A stretch of 64,000 nt of DNA from Saccharopolyspora aridisoli (lineage in GTDB: Bacteria > Actinomycetota > Actinomycetes > Mycobacteriales > Pseudonocardiaceae): the NCBI RefSeq assembly GCF_004348445.1, contig NZ_SMKV01000008.1, positions 62,001 to 126,000 of the forward strand, given 5' to 3'. The notes under the pieces are model-generated. The model saw only the letters and a program-made list of their open reading frames with translations, ran no database searches and had not been told where the DNA came from. The translations under genes and the position numbers were made by a program. Within the stretch, counting starts at the first letter, position 1. The number at the start of each line of letters is the position of its first letter. Of the stretch, positions 1-7,946 are shown one piece after another.

Positions 1-1104
1 GCCGCGGCCGAGGCGGGCATGGTCGGTGCGCTGGCGGACTGGTTCGCGGTGACCGCGCTGTTCCGGCACCCGCTGGGCCTGCCGATCCCGCACACAGCGA
101 TCATCCCGACCCGCAAGGACACCATCGGCCGCAGCCTCGGTGACTTCGTCGGCACCAACTTCCTCACCGAGAAGGTGGTGCGCGACAAGCTGCGCAGCGC
201 GGGCATCAGCCGCCGGGTCGGGCACTGGCTCGACGACGCCGACCACGCCGAGCGGGTCACCTCCGAGCTGGCGACCGCCGTGCGCGGTGCCGTGCAGGTT
301 CTCCGCGACGACGACGTGCAGGCGATCATCGAGCACGGTGTCGTGCGCAAGCTGGTCGACCAGCAGTGGGGCCCGCCGCTGGGGCGGATCCTGGGCCAGG
401 TGTTCACCGACGGCTCGCACCACAAGCTCGTCGACCTGGTCTGCGACCGCGCCTACGACTGGGTGCGCGACAACCACGAGACCGTGCTGCGGGTGGTCAG
501 CCAGCGGGCGCCGTCGTGGTCGCCGAAGTTCGTCGACGCGATGCTCGCCGACAAGATCTACGCCGAGGTGCTCTCGTTCGCCTGGGCGGTGCGGACCGAC
601 TCCGAGCACCCGATGCGCCAGGCCGTGGACCGATTCCTGGTCGAGTTCGCCCACGACCTGCAGCACGACGAGAAGACGATGGCCAAGGCCGAGCAGATCA
701 AGCACCAGGTGCTGGAGCACCCCGAGGTGCAGAACCTGGTGTCCTCGGCCTGGGGCACGGCCAAGAAGATGCTGCTCGACGCCGCGGAGGACCCCTCCAG
801 CGAGCTGCGGGTGCGGGTCCGGGACGGCCTGCGCTCGCTAGGCGCCCGGCTGCACACCGAACCCGAGCTGAGGGAGAAGGTCGACGGCTGGTTGGAAGGT
901 GCCGTCACCTACGTCGTGTCGAACTACCGCGACGAGCTGACCACGCTGATCACCGACACGGTGGAGCGCTGGGACGCCCAGGAGACCTCGCGCAAGATCG
1001 AGCTGCAGGTCGGCCGCGACCTGCAGTTCATCCGCATCAACGGCACCGTCGTCGGCGCCCTCGCCGGCCTGGCGATCTACGCGATCTCGGACCTGCTGTT
1101 CTGA
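1..1104 (+). CDS. DUF445 family membrane-associated protein, 5' end cut by the window
   Basis: The reading frame is open from base 1, so the true start lies upstream; the first internal Met codon is at 19. The visible 367 residues begin with the family's conserved stretch (MVGALADWFAVTALFRHPLG) followed by the HTAIIP segment, and end in a C-terminal hydrophobic helix (VVGALAGLAIYAISDLLF) likely to sit in the membrane. DUF445 proteins have no established biochemical role. In mycobacteria the equivalent gene (Rv0473, recalled) lies just before the XRE regulator and hbhA, the same order as here. A perfect hairpin overlaps the stop codon. Confidence 0.88.
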   Translation, partial: AAAEAGMVGALADWFAVTALFRHPLGLPIPHTAIIPTRKDTIGRSLGDFVGTNFLTEKVVRDKLRSAGISRRVGHWLDDADHAERVTSELATAVRGAVQVLRDDDVQAIIEHGVVRKLVDQQWGPPLGRILGQVFTDGSHHKLVDLVCDRAYDWVRDNHETVLRVVSQRAPSWSPKFVDAMLADKIYAEVLSFAWAVRTDSEHPMRQAVDRFLVEFAHDLQHDEKTMAKAEQIKHQVLEHPEVQNLVSSAWGTAKKMLLDAAEDPSSELRVRVRDGLRSLGARLHTEPELREKVDGWLEGAVTYVVSNYRDELTTLITDTVERWDAQETSRKIELQVGRDLQFIRINGTVVGALAGLAIYAISDLLF

Positions 1105-1123
1105 ACGCGCATTGCGCGTTCAG
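1101..1123 (+). terminator. Hairpin terminator overlapping the DUF445 stop codon
   Basis: A perfect 10-bp stem (CTGAACGCGC with GCGCGTTCAG) with a 3-nt loop includes the TGA stop at 1102-1104. No U-tract follows, as is common for actinobacterial terminators. It may also shield the convergent gene at 1169-1714. Confidence 0.6.
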
Positions 1124-1168
1124 CGGCGTAGCCCGAGGCGTGGAACCCCCTCGCAGCTCGTACCGCTC

Positions 1169-1714
1169 TCAAGCCGGCGTGTGCCTTTCGCGCCAGGAAC
1201 GAGCCTTCTCGCGGTTGCCGCAGACGCGCATCGAGCACCAGGTGCGCGATCTGTTGCGCGAGCGGTCGTAGAACGCCCACAGGCAGTCCTCGGCCGGGCA
1301 GATCTTGATCCGATCCCAGTGCTCGGTGTGCACCAGCCGCGTGGCGGCGACCAGCACGCTGCCCAGCGCGTCCACCCCGACCAGCGAGGGGATGCCGTTG
1401 CGCAGCTGTACCTGCACGGGCCACGTCGTGTTCGCCAGACCGGAGGGGCGCATCCCGTAGGTCACCGCTGACCGCATCGTGTCGCGGATTTCGCGGGCGG
1501 CTTCGACTTCGGGAACCACGCCCAGACCGCGCGCGGTGCACCACCGCTGCCATTGGGCGCGATCGTCGAGGACTTCGGTGCCCTTCTCGGCGTCGCAGGT
1601 GTTGAGGAAGGCCAGGACTAGCTCGATGTCGTGGTCGAAGTCGAGTTCGACCGCCTCCAGCACAGGCGCTCGGCCCACTTCCGGAGCGACAGCTCTGCTG
1701 TTCACGGACACCAT
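1169..1714 (-). CDS. CGNR zinc-finger (ABATE-domain) putative regulator
   Basis: A 181-residue protein read from an ATG at 1714 (MVSVNSRAVAPEVG). The N-terminal part matches the ABATE stress-linked domain. The C-terminus carries the diagnostic zinc finger: CPAEDC, then about 17 residues on, CSMRVCGNR, which supplies the second cysteine pair and the CGNR signature. The family is thought to bind DNA and regulate transcription; the target is unknown. It is convergent with the DUF445 gene and divergent from the VOC gene at 1817, so it could control that neighbour, but nothing in the sequence proves this. Confidence 0.85.
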   Translation of the reverse strand: MVSVNSRAVAPEVGRAPVLEAVELDFDHDIELVLAFLNTCDAEKGTEVLDDRAQWQRWCTARGLGVVPEVEAAREIRDTMRSAVTYGMRPSGLANTTWPVQVQLRNGIPSLVGVDALGSVLVAATRLVHTEHWDRIKICPAEDCLWAFYDRSRNRSRTWCSMRVCGNREKARSWRERHTPA

Positions 1715-1816
1715 CGTAAGCCAGTAGGGGGTTGCGGCCGACCCCTGTAACCAGCATTCTGCTTGTCGGCGGTTAGTAACTGCCAAAACGTCGAGACTGG
1801 TTCGAGAGGGAGTGCG

Positions 1817-2197
1817 ATGAGTGCGTTGAAGCTCGCCGCGTACGCGATCGACTGCGCCGACCCGCGTCGGCTCGCCGAGTTCTACGGGAGGCTGCTGGGC
1901 TGGCAGATCGACGAGGAGGAGTCCGGGGATCGCTGGGTGGAGCTCGCCGACCCCGCGGGCGGTGCTCCGCTGGCCTTCCAGCTCGACCCCGATCACCGGC
2001 CGTCGACCTGGCCGGATCGGGAGGTTCCGCAGATGGCGCACCTCGACGTCCGGGTGGGCACGCTCGACGAGGGGCACGAGCGGGCGATCGGCGCCGGCGC
2101 GGTGCAGTTGCCGCAGCCGCCCGACCAGCTCGACGCTAGCTTTCGGGTTTACGTCGATCCAGAAGGTCACCCCTTCTGCATGTGCGCAGCTCAGTAA
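1817..2197 (+). CDS. VOC (glyoxalase/bleomycin-resistance fold) protein
   Basis: 126 residues from ATG 1817, preceded by a GAGAGGGAG ribosome site. Typical VOC elements are present: LAAYAIDCADPRRLAEFYGRLLG at the N-terminus (given here only as the family pattern), then a WVELADPAG strand and a terminal VYVDPEGHPFCM segment. These are small metal-dependent or binding-only proteins acting as lyases, dioxygenases or drug-binding proteins. The substrate cannot be read from the sequence. The next gene is separated by a promoter, so this is probably a single-gene unit. Confidence 0.8.
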   Translation: MSALKLAAYAIDCADPRRLAEFYGRLLGWQIDEEESGDRWVELADPAGGAPLAFQLDPDHRPSTWPDREVPQMAHLDVRVGTLDEGHERAIGAGAVQLPQPPDQLDASFRVYVDPEGHPFCMCAAQ

Positions 2198-2220
2198 GGT
2201 TGTCGGCCGAGCGCAAAAGG

Positions 2221-2264
2221 GTGTTAGCTGGGTGCTTGCAAGAGCTAGCACTCGGCGTTATGGT
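2221..2264 (+). promoter_or_regulatory. Sigma-A-type promoter with inverted repeat before the XRE regulator
   Basis: TTGCAA (2236-2241) and TATGGT (2259-2264) are spaced by 17 bp. The -35 lies inside an inverted repeat, GTGTTAGCT (2221-2229) and AGCTAGCAC (2243-2251), 8 of 9 positions matching across a 13-nt spacer. The layout suggests that the regulator encoded at 2290 represses its own promoter. Confidence 0.5.
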
Positions 2265-2289
2265 GGGTCGTGAACCGGAGAGGTGCCCG

Positions 2290-2706
2290 ATGGAACGCAT
2301 GGACAAAGCCGTCCCCAAAGCCGTGAACCAGGCGGTCAGCGACCTCGGGAGCTACATCCGGGCACAACGCAACAACGCGCAGATCTCGTTGCGGCAGCTG
2401 GCGAAGCTCGCTGGCGTGTCCAACCCGTATCTGAGCCAGGTGGAACGCGGACTGCGCAAACCGAGCGCGGAAATCCTGCAGCAGATCGCCAAGGGGCTGA
2501 GGATTTCCGCTGAGGCGCTCTACGTGCAGGCCGGAATCCTGGAAAGCCGGGAGTCCGGGCCCGTGGTCGACGCGGTCCTCGCCGACCCGGAGCTCAACGA
2601 GCGGCAGAAACAAGTCCTCCTGGACATCTACTCCTCGTTCCGTCGCGAGCAGGACGCGACGGAGGACGGGGACGCCAACGGGAACACCCACCAACCCGAG
2701 GAGTGA
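2290..2706 (+). CDS. XRE-family helix-turn-helix regulator (Rv0474-like)
   Basis: 138 residues from ATG 2290, preceded by GGAGAGG at 2277. An upstream in-frame Met codon lacks such a site. Residues about 20 to 80 form an HTH_3 domain (SLRQLAKLAGVSNPYLSQVE, then RGLRKPSAEILQQIAKGLRI). The tail is short and acidic. The gene directly precedes the HbhA-like gene with a 9-nt gap, so the two are probably co-transcribed, as in mycobacteria (order recalled). The promoter at 2221-2264 with an inverted repeat suggests autoregulation. Confidence 0.88.
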   Translation: MERMDKAVPKAVNQAVSDLGSYIRAQRNNAQISLRQLAKLAGVSNPYLSQVERGLRKPSAEILQQIAKGLRISAEALYVQAGILESRESGPVVDAVLADPELNERQKQVLLDIYSSFRREQDATEDGDANGNTHQPEE

Positions 2707-2715
2707 GAACGCGAA

Positions 2716-3492
2716 ATGCCGACTTTCCCCAACCCCGACGACGTCAACAAGGCCTTCAAGGACGGCGTCGACCAGGCGCGCACCCCCCTGCTGGCCGCCC
2801 TCGGCGCCGGTGACCTCGCCGCGCAGGCCGTGCTGGACGCCGTGAACAAGTTCCGCACCGAGGTCACCGAGCGAACCGAGTCCGCCAAGGCCGAGCTGCC
2901 CAAGGACTTCGGCGAGTTCAAGGCCAAGCTGGACCCCTCCGAGGTCCGCAAGCAGCTGGAGACCTACGGCGAGTCCGCCAAGAAGATCTACGACCAGCTC
3001 AGCGAGCACGGCGAGGAGACCTTCAAGAAGCTGCAGGACTCCTCGCAGGTGAAGAAGGTCCGCGAGCAGGTCGGCACAGCTCAGGGGCGTGTCGGTGACG
3101 TGCGCAGCCTGGCCGACGACGTGCTGGGCAAGGTCACCCGCACCTTCGCCAAGGACGAGGCCCAGGCCGAGGCTCCGCAGGCCGCGACCGCTCAGACCGA
3201 GTCCACCGAGACGGAGACCGCCCAGGCTGAGACGGCCCAGAGCGGGAAGGTCCAGACCGCTACGGCCCAGAACGGGACGGCCCAGACCGCTACCGCCCAG
3301 AACGGGACGGCCCAGAACGGGACTGCCCAGAACGGGACGGCACAGAACGGGACGGCACAGAACGAGACCGCCACCGAGAAGTCCGCTGCCACCAAGCCCG
3401 CGGCGAAGGCCACCCCGGCGGCCAAGGTGACGGCCACCAAGCCGACCCCTGCCGCCAAGAAGACGAGCACCACCAAGACCAGCGGCAACTGA
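2716..3492 (+). CDS. HbhA-like heparin-binding haemagglutinin homologue with repeat insert
   Basis: 258 residues. The first 150 are a charged, heptad-rich helical region typical of HbhA (for example KAELPKDFGEFKAKLDPSEV), predicted to form a coiled coil. A Thr/Gln/Asn-rich repeat (ten 5-residue units, DNA 3223-3372) comes next, then a Lys/Ala/Pro/Thr-rich tail (about residues 217 to 258) like the heparin-binding tail of the mycobacterial adhesin. There is no signal peptide, as in the family. In mycobacteria HbhA acts at the cell surface and in lipid inclusions; here the role is inferred. A stem-loop terminator follows. Confidence 0.75.
   Translation: MPTFPNPDDVNKAFKDGVDQARTPLLAALGAGDLAAQAVLDAVNKFRTEVTERTESAKAELPKDFGEFKAKLDPSEVRKQLETYGESAKKIYDQLSEHGEETFKKLQDSSQVKKVREQVGTAQGRVGDVRSLADDVLGKVTRTFAKDEAQAEAPQAATAQTESTETETAQAETAQSGKVQTATAQNGTAQTATAQNGTAQNGTAQNGTAQNGTAQNETATEKSAATKPAAKATPAAKVTATKPTPAAKKTSTTKTSGN
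3223..3372 (+). repeat. 15-bp tandem repeat inside the HbhA-like gene (about 10 units)
   Basis: Ten consecutive 15-bp units, most like CAGAACGGGACGGCC, encode QNGTA or the variants QTATA, QSGKV, QAETA and QNETA. The last units are nearly identical at DNA level, a sign of recent slippage. All units are 15 bp, so length changes keep the frame. Confidence 0.9.
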
Positions 3493-3504
3493 TCTCCGCG
3501 AGCG

Positions 3505-3539
3505 CCGGTCCCGGTACCCGACGCGGGTGCCGGGACCGG
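3505..3539 (+). terminator. Terminator after the HbhA-like gene
   Basis: A 16-bp stem (3505-3520 with 3524-3539) has one G-T wobble and a 3-nt loop, located 12 bp after the stop codon. There is no U-tract. Confidence 0.65.
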
Positions 3540-3590
3540 TTGCTGTGGAGGTGGGTGCTTTCGGCGTTGACTAGCACGTAAGGTGGGGAC

Positions 3591-3893
3591 GTGGGTTTTT
3601 CGAGCGGAATGCCGCTGTACTGGTGGATCCTGACGGTCATCTGGGTCGTGGGCATCCCGGTCGGTGTGTTCGCTTTCGTGCACGCCGCGCTGCAGCGCGC
3701 GGATGCCTTCACGGCCGCGGACAAGCTGAACAAGCTGGCCTGGATGGGGATCACCGGTGCCGCCGCGCTCCTGCTGATCCTCGACATGCGTGGTCCCTAC
3801 GGGATCATCTGGATCGCCGGTCTGGTCGCCGCCCTCGTCTACATCGTCGACGTCCGTCCCAAGGTGAGGGAAGTCCAGGGGCGGTCCTGGTAG
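3591..3893 (+). CDS. DUF2516 small membrane protein (Rv0476-like)
   Basis: 100 residues from GTG 3591, preceded by AAGGTGGGG. There are two or three hydrophobic helices: WWILTVIWVVGIPVGVFAF near the start, then MGITGAAALLLIL and GIIWIAGLVAALVYIV, with a short basic tail. DUF2516 has no known function. The stop codon overlaps the GTG start of the hydrolase gene by one base (TAGTG), so the two are translationally coupled. This pair follows hbhA in mycobacteria as well (recalled). Confidence 0.8.
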   Translation: MGFSSGMPLYWWILTVIWVVGIPVGVFAFVHAALQRADAFTAADKLNKLAWMGITGAAALLLILDMRGPYGIIWIAGLVAALVYIVDVRPKVREVQGRSW

Positions 3894-4633
3894 TGCACGC
3901 CCGCTGGCGGGTGTTCGGCGACGGCACCCCGGTGACGTTGGTCGTGCACGGACTCGGTGCGACGGAGGGCGAGGCGCGCATTCCCGCATCCGGGCTGCGC
4001 GGCACGCGGGTCGTGGTGACCCTGCCCGGCCACGGTGCAGCGCAGGACGCCCCGGCCGGCTACTGGAACTACGGTTCGGTCGCTTCCGACGTGCTCGCGG
4101 TCGCCGACGAGGTCGGCGCGACCCAGGCGGTCGGCGTCTCGCTCGGCGCGGGCGCTCTCACCCGCATCGCAGCCGAACGCCCCGACCGCTTCCAGCGCCT
4201 GGCGCTGCTGCTCCCGGCGGCTCTCGACCATCCCCGCGAACCCGCTGCTGCCTGGGCCTACGAGCGCCTGGCGGCGGCGGTCGCCGCTGACGACGGCGGG
4301 GCGAGCCTGCACGACGTGCTGGCCGCGGAGATCCCTCCGGGCATCGAGGTCGGCGACCACCTCGACCAGCGAGCACGGGCGCTGTCCCGGCTCTCCGAGG
4401 CGCTGCGCGCTCTGCCCGAGCAGGTCCCCGTCACCGACGCGGGCGCGCTGTCGGACGCGATCGCGGAGGTCCTGGTCATCGGTGCCACCGGCGACCCCGT
4501 GCATCCCGCCTCGGCGGCGAAGGCGACCGCTGCGGCGTTCCGCTCCGCGCGGCTGGAGCTGCTGGAATCGCGGGCCCCGATGCTCACCCACCGCAGGCAG
4601 CTGCGCGACCTGCTGACGAACTTCTTGCGCTGA
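3893..4633 (+). CDS. Alpha/beta hydrolase
   Basis: 246 residues from GTG 3893. An alpha/beta hydrolase is indicated by the oxyanion region VVHGLGATEGE, then LPGHG, and the nucleophile elbow GVSLGAG with Ser in the centre (around residue 84). A likely acid residue lies in the IGATGDPVHP segment. The expected C-terminal His is probably in the APMLTHRRQL segment. The substrate is unknown; candidates are ester or lactone hydrolases. It is coupled to the DUF2516 gene. The start was chosen from the overlap; longer frames upstream are shadows of that gene. Confidence 0.8.
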   Translation: MHARWRVFGDGTPVTLVVHGLGATEGEARIPASGLRGTRVVVTLPGHGAAQDAPAGYWNYGSVASDVLAVADEVGATQAVGVSLGAGALTRIAAERPDRFQRLALLLPAALDHPREPAAAWAYERLAAAVAADDGGASLHDVLAAEIPPGIEVGDHLDQRARALSRLSEALRALPEQVPVTDAGALSDAIAEVLVIGATGDPVHPASAAKATAAAFRSARLELLESRAPMLTHRRQLRDLLTNFLR

Positions 4634-4653
4634 GCGCTCTATCGTGGGCGACC

Positions 4654-5202
4654 ATGGGTTTCGATTGGTCCGCTGCGGCGGGAACGCTGGAAGTCACGAC
4701 GGCGCTGGAGCGGCTCGACCTGCTGGCCGACCCGGTCGCCGACGTCGTGCGCGCGCTCGGTGACGATCGGGTCGGTGTCACCGAGATCGACCCGGAGCTC
4801 GCCGACACCGCCGCGTTCTGCGAGGAGTACGGGTCGCCGCTGGAGCGGTCGGCCAACTGCGTGGTGGTCGCGGGCAAGCGCTCCGGAGAGGTCCGATACG
4901 CGGCCTGCGTCGTGCTCGCCACCACCCGCGCCGACGTCAACGGCGTCGTCAAGCGCCGCCTCGACGTGCGCAAGGCCTCGTTCGCGCCGATGGACGAGGC
5001 GGTGTCGCTCACCGGCATGGAGCACGGCGGGATCACCCCGTTCGGGCTCCCGGACACGTGGCCGATCTTGATCGACCCGAGGGTGGCCGAGGCGGGCGCG
5101 GTCGTCGTCGGAAGTGGCCTGCGCCGGAGCAAGATCATCACTCCAGCGGACGTCCTCACCGAGCGCCCCGGAGCGGAACTCATCGAAGACCTCGCCCGCT
5201 GA
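4654..5202 (+). CDS. YbaK/EbsC-family aminoacyl-tRNA editing protein
   Basis: 182 residues from ATG 4654. It has the YbaK fold pattern: CVVVAGKRSGEVRYAACVVLA, then RRLDVRKASFAPMDEAVSLTGMEHGG (shortened here), and a terminal IITPADVL. The conserved Lys of the editing pocket is in the DVRKASF segment and the GG turn in MEHGGITPFG. The family deacylates mischarged tRNAs such as Cys-tRNA(Pro) in trans. It sits 20 bp after the hydrolase gene, probably in the same unit. The exact tRNA substrate cannot be assigned. Confidence 0.83.
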   Translation: MGFDWSAAAGTLEVTTALERLDLLADPVADVVRALGDDRVGVTEIDPELADTAAFCEEYGSPLERSANCVVVAGKRSGEVRYAACVVLATTRADVNGVVKRRLDVRKASFAPMDEAVSLTGMEHGGITPFGLPDTWPILIDPRVAEAGAVVVGSGLRRSKIITPADVLTERPGAELIEDLAR

Positions 5203-5334
5203 GCCCTCTCACCTCGCTGAGCCCCTCGCGTGCAGGCAGTCGTGGCTGGACCGAGCATGACCGAACCGTCGTGTCCGGTCGGCTCGAACCAGCACTGCCC
5301 GCTGGCGACGTTCCGCTTCGCGTGGGAGCGGGAG

Positions 5335-6240
5335 TTAGAAGACGACGGTGCGCTTGCCGTGGACCAGGACTCGGTCCTCCACGTGGGCGCGCAGGCCCCG
5401 GGCCAGGACCATCTTCTCGATGTCGCGACCCTTGCGCACCATGTCGGTGACGTCGTCGGTGTGGTCGATGCGGATCACGCCCTGCTCGATGATCGGGCCC
5501 GCGTCGAGCTCCGCCGTCACGTGGTGGCAGGTCGCGCCGATCAGCTTCACGCCGCGCTCGTACGCCTGGTGGTACGGCCGGGCGCCCGCGAACGAAGGCA
5601 GGAAGCTGTGGTGGATGTTGATGGCCTTGCCCGCCCACCGGTCGCACAGCTCCGGCGGGAGCACCTGCATGAACCGCGCCAGCACGATCGCGTGCGGATC
5701 GTGCTCCTCGGCCAGCGTCCTGACCTGCTCGAACGCGGCGGCCTTGAATTCCGGGTCCTTGCTGAAGGGCACGTGGTGGAACGGGATGCCGTGCGCTTCG
5801 GTGATCGGCCCGAGCTCCGGGTGGTTGCCGATCACCGCGCACAGCTCGACGTCCAGCTCCCCGGACCCGACGCGGCCGAGCAGGTCGTGCAGGCAGTGCG
5901 CCTCCTTGGACACCAGCACGACGACCCGGCGCCGCTCAGCTGTGTCCCAGACCCGCCACTCCGCCCGGTCGCTGAGCTCCTCCGCGACGGCCGCGAAGCG
6001 TTCGCGCAGCTCGTCGACGCCGAAGGGGAGCGAGTCCGCGCGCACCTCCTGCCGGGTGAAGAACCAGCCGGTCGCGGTGTCGGTGTGGTGACCGGCCTCG
6101 ACGATCCAGCCGCCGAACTCGGCCAGGAATCCGGAGACCCGGGCGACGATCCCGGTTCGGTCTGGGCAGCCGAGGCTGATGACGAAGCGGCGTTCGGAAG
6201 AGCTCACGACCATGATTGTCGCAGGTGGGGTGGTTTGCAT
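5335..6240 (-). CDS. purU: Formyltetrahydrofolate deformylase
   Basis: Hydrolyses 10-formyl-tetrahydrofolate to formate and tetrahydrofolate, balancing one-carbon pools. The N-terminal ACT domain (VISLGCPDRTGIVARVSGFL) is followed by the formyltransferase fold with the active-site patterns INIHHSFLPSF and AELDAGPIIEQ, which carry the conserved Asn, His and Asp. The ATG at 6240 overlaps the stop of the upstream gene (TGATG), giving 301 residues. An ATG at 6213 (MVVSSSERR) gives 292 residues and fits the family length equally well. It is translationally linked to the mycothiol-dependent enzyme gene. Confidence 0.93.
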   Translation of the reverse strand: MQTTPPATIMVVSSSERRFVISLGCPDRTGIVARVSGFLAEFGGWIVEAGHHTDTATGWFFTRQEVRADSLPFGVDELRERFAAVAEELSDRAEWRVWDTAERRRVVVLVSKEAHCLHDLLGRVGSGELDVELCAVIGNHPELGPITEAHGIPFHHVPFSKDPEFKAAAFEQVRTLAEEHDPHAIVLARFMQVLPPELCDRWAGKAINIHHSFLPSFAGARPYHQAYERGVKLIGATCHHVTAELDAGPIIEQGVIRIDHTDDVTDMVRKGRDIEKMVLARGLRAHVEDRVLVHGKRTVVF

Positions 6241-6965
6241 CAGCGTCCGGCCGCCACCCCGGCGAGTGTGGTGTCGCCGGTGACCAGCGCCGAGCTCGGG
6301 CGTCCCCACACCCGGCGGTAGAGGGCGTCGGCGGTGCCCGCCACGGTCGCGTCGGTTTCCAGCCCGGCGTCCGACGGAGCGCCTGTCGTGGGTGGTTCGC
6401 CCGGTCGGTAGGTCACCAGCCAGGCCCGCCCGGCGTCGGCCGCGTGGTAGAGCACGGTGCCGTGGTGCTCGCGGGTCGTCCAATCGCCCAGCGGCAGCAG
6501 CTTCACCAGCATCTCGTCGATGCCATCGGCCGCCAGCTCGGGGTCGAAGACCAGGTCACCGCCCTGGCCGAGGACGAGTTCGACGTCGAGCCGGTGGATC
6601 GCGGTCTCGTGCGCGACCCGGCGCGCCCAGGCGGCCGGGGTCCCGTCGGCGAAGATCGCGAACACCGGGAGGTCGGGGTCCACCGTGGACAGCTCGGTGC
6701 GCAGCTCGGTGCGGAGTTCGTCCCACCAGGACAGCGCGGCGTCCAGAGCAGCCGGCGCTTCGGGTGCTTCCGGTCTGCTGCCGCCGCGTTCGACCTTCAA
6801 CGACTCCCGCGCCCGCCAGTACGCCTGCGCGACGTGCCCGGTCAGCCGCCGGACGTCCCAGCCGGGGCAGGTGGGCACAGCGGCGTCCGGGCCGGCCTTG
6901 AGCACCGCGCGGCGGAACGCCTCCCCTTGCTCGTGCGTGGCTTCGAGGTGGAAGTCGAGATCCAT
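6240..6965 (-). CDS. Maleylpyruvate-isomerase-family mycothiol-dependent enzyme
   Basis: 241 residues from ATG 6965. It belongs to the DinB/MDMPI family: an N-terminal four-helix domain with CPGWDVRRLTGHVAQAYW, in which the His is a predicted metal ligand, and a mid-protein HETAIHRLDVE motif that supplies the other ligands, then a C-terminal MDMPI_C domain. Members use mycothiol as thiol cofactor, and mshA for mycothiol synthesis is in this window. The substrate is unknown. Its stop codon overlaps the start of purU. Confidence 0.82.
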   Translation of the reverse strand: MDLDFHLEATHEQGEAFRRAVLKAGPDAAVPTCPGWDVRRLTGHVAQAYWRARESLKVERGGSRPEAPEAPAALDAALSWWDELRTELRTELSTVDPDLPVFAIFADGTPAAWARRVAHETAIHRLDVELVLGQGGDLVFDPELAADGIDEMLVKLLPLGDWTTREHHGTVLYHAADAGRAWLVTYRPGEPPTTGAPSDAGLETDATVAGTADALYRRVWGRPSSALVTGDTTLAGVAAGR

Positions 6966-7009
6966 GCCCCCATTAAAGGTGCTGAGCCCGTGGCGCGAAA
7001 CGGAAAATC

Positions 7010-7861
7010 TCACACCTGCGGGGCGACCGCCGTCCAGGGGACGGTGAGTTCGCCGAGGCGCCAGCGGGGGTGCCGGTCGAGGACGGGCCACCGCTCGGCG
7101 AACAGGCGGACGGTGTGCGCCCAGCGCGCCCGGGGCCCGAAGGGTGCGTGCGGGGCCGCTTTCGCCCAGCAGACGTCGAGCCCGCTGAGCAGCGCGTGGA
7201 TCCGTTCGCCCGGGACGTTGCGGTGGATCAGCGTCTTGGGCAGGCGTTCGGCCAGGTCGGAGGGCTTGTCGATGTCGGAGGGCAGGCAGGCCAGGGTGAG
7301 CGTGCGGGGCCCTTCCCGGGTGAGCGTCACCCAGCAGCAGCGGCGGCCGATCTCGTCGCAGGTGCCTTCGACGAGCAGTCCGCCCGGCGCCAGCCGCGAG
7401 CACACCTCGTCCCACGCCTTCCACGCTTCCGGTTCGGTGTACTGGCGCAGGACGTTGAGCGCGCGGATCAGCGCGGGGCCGGGGAAGTCGCGAATCCCCG
7501 CTGCGAGCCCGGCGAGTTCGAAACCGCCGCGCCGGAACTCCAGCCGGGGCGGGTCGGCCACGGCCCTGCCCGCCGCCACCCGGTCGGGGTCGATCTCCAG
7601 GCCGACGACCCGCAACCGCGGGTGCAGACCGGACAGCCGTTGCGCGAGCTCGACGGTGGTCGTCGGGGTGGCGCCGTAGCCGAGGTCGATGACGACCGGT
7701 TCGACGGCGCTGCGCACGGCGCGTGCCACCCACGGGGTGCCGGCGATCCAGCGGTCGATGCGGCGCAGCCGGTTCGGGTTGGTCGTGCCGCGCGTCGGCA
7801 CGCCCATCGCGCGGGCGCGTCCGGCGGCGAGCCGGGGATTGCGCTTCTTCGGGACGCTCAT
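7010..7861 (-). CDS. Class I SAM-dependent methyltransferase-like protein
   Basis: 283 residues from ATG 7861 with a basic N-terminus (MSVPKKRNPRLAAGRARAMG). The SAM-binding glycine loop is VVIDLGYGATPTTTVELA, and the acidic end of strand 2 is VVGLEIDPDRV. Further Rossmann elements include ALIRALNVLRQY and a LAPGGLLVEGTCDE strand. The substrate is not evident. It is 45 bp upstream of the mycothiol-dependent enzyme gene on the same strand, probably co-transcribed. Confidence 0.75.
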   Translation of the reverse strand: MSVPKKRNPRLAAGRARAMGVPTRGTTNPNRLRRIDRWIAGTPWVARAVRSAVEPVVIDLGYGATPTTTVELAQRLSGLHPRLRVVGLEIDPDRVAAGRAVADPPRLEFRRGGFELAGLAAGIRDFPGPALIRALNVLRQYTEPEAWKAWDEVCSRLAPGGLLVEGTCDEIGRRCCWVTLTREGPRTLTLACLPSDIDKPSDLAERLPKTLIHRNVPGERIHALLSGLDVCWAKAAPHAPFGPRARWAHTVRLFAERWPVLDRHPRWRLGELTVPWTAVAPQV

Positions 7862-7946
7862 CGCGGGCTGAACTCCGTCGCGGAGCGGAGGAGCCGCCTT
7901 CTCGTCGCGGTGAGCGCCCGAGCGCGGCGGGACGTCGAAGCGCTCA

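Noticed and set aside
2243-2252. CIRCE-like half-site (CTAGCACTC) near the XRE gene
   Set aside because: The partner half-site is in the wrong orientation and spacing for an HrcA operator; it fits the inverted repeat of the promoter better.
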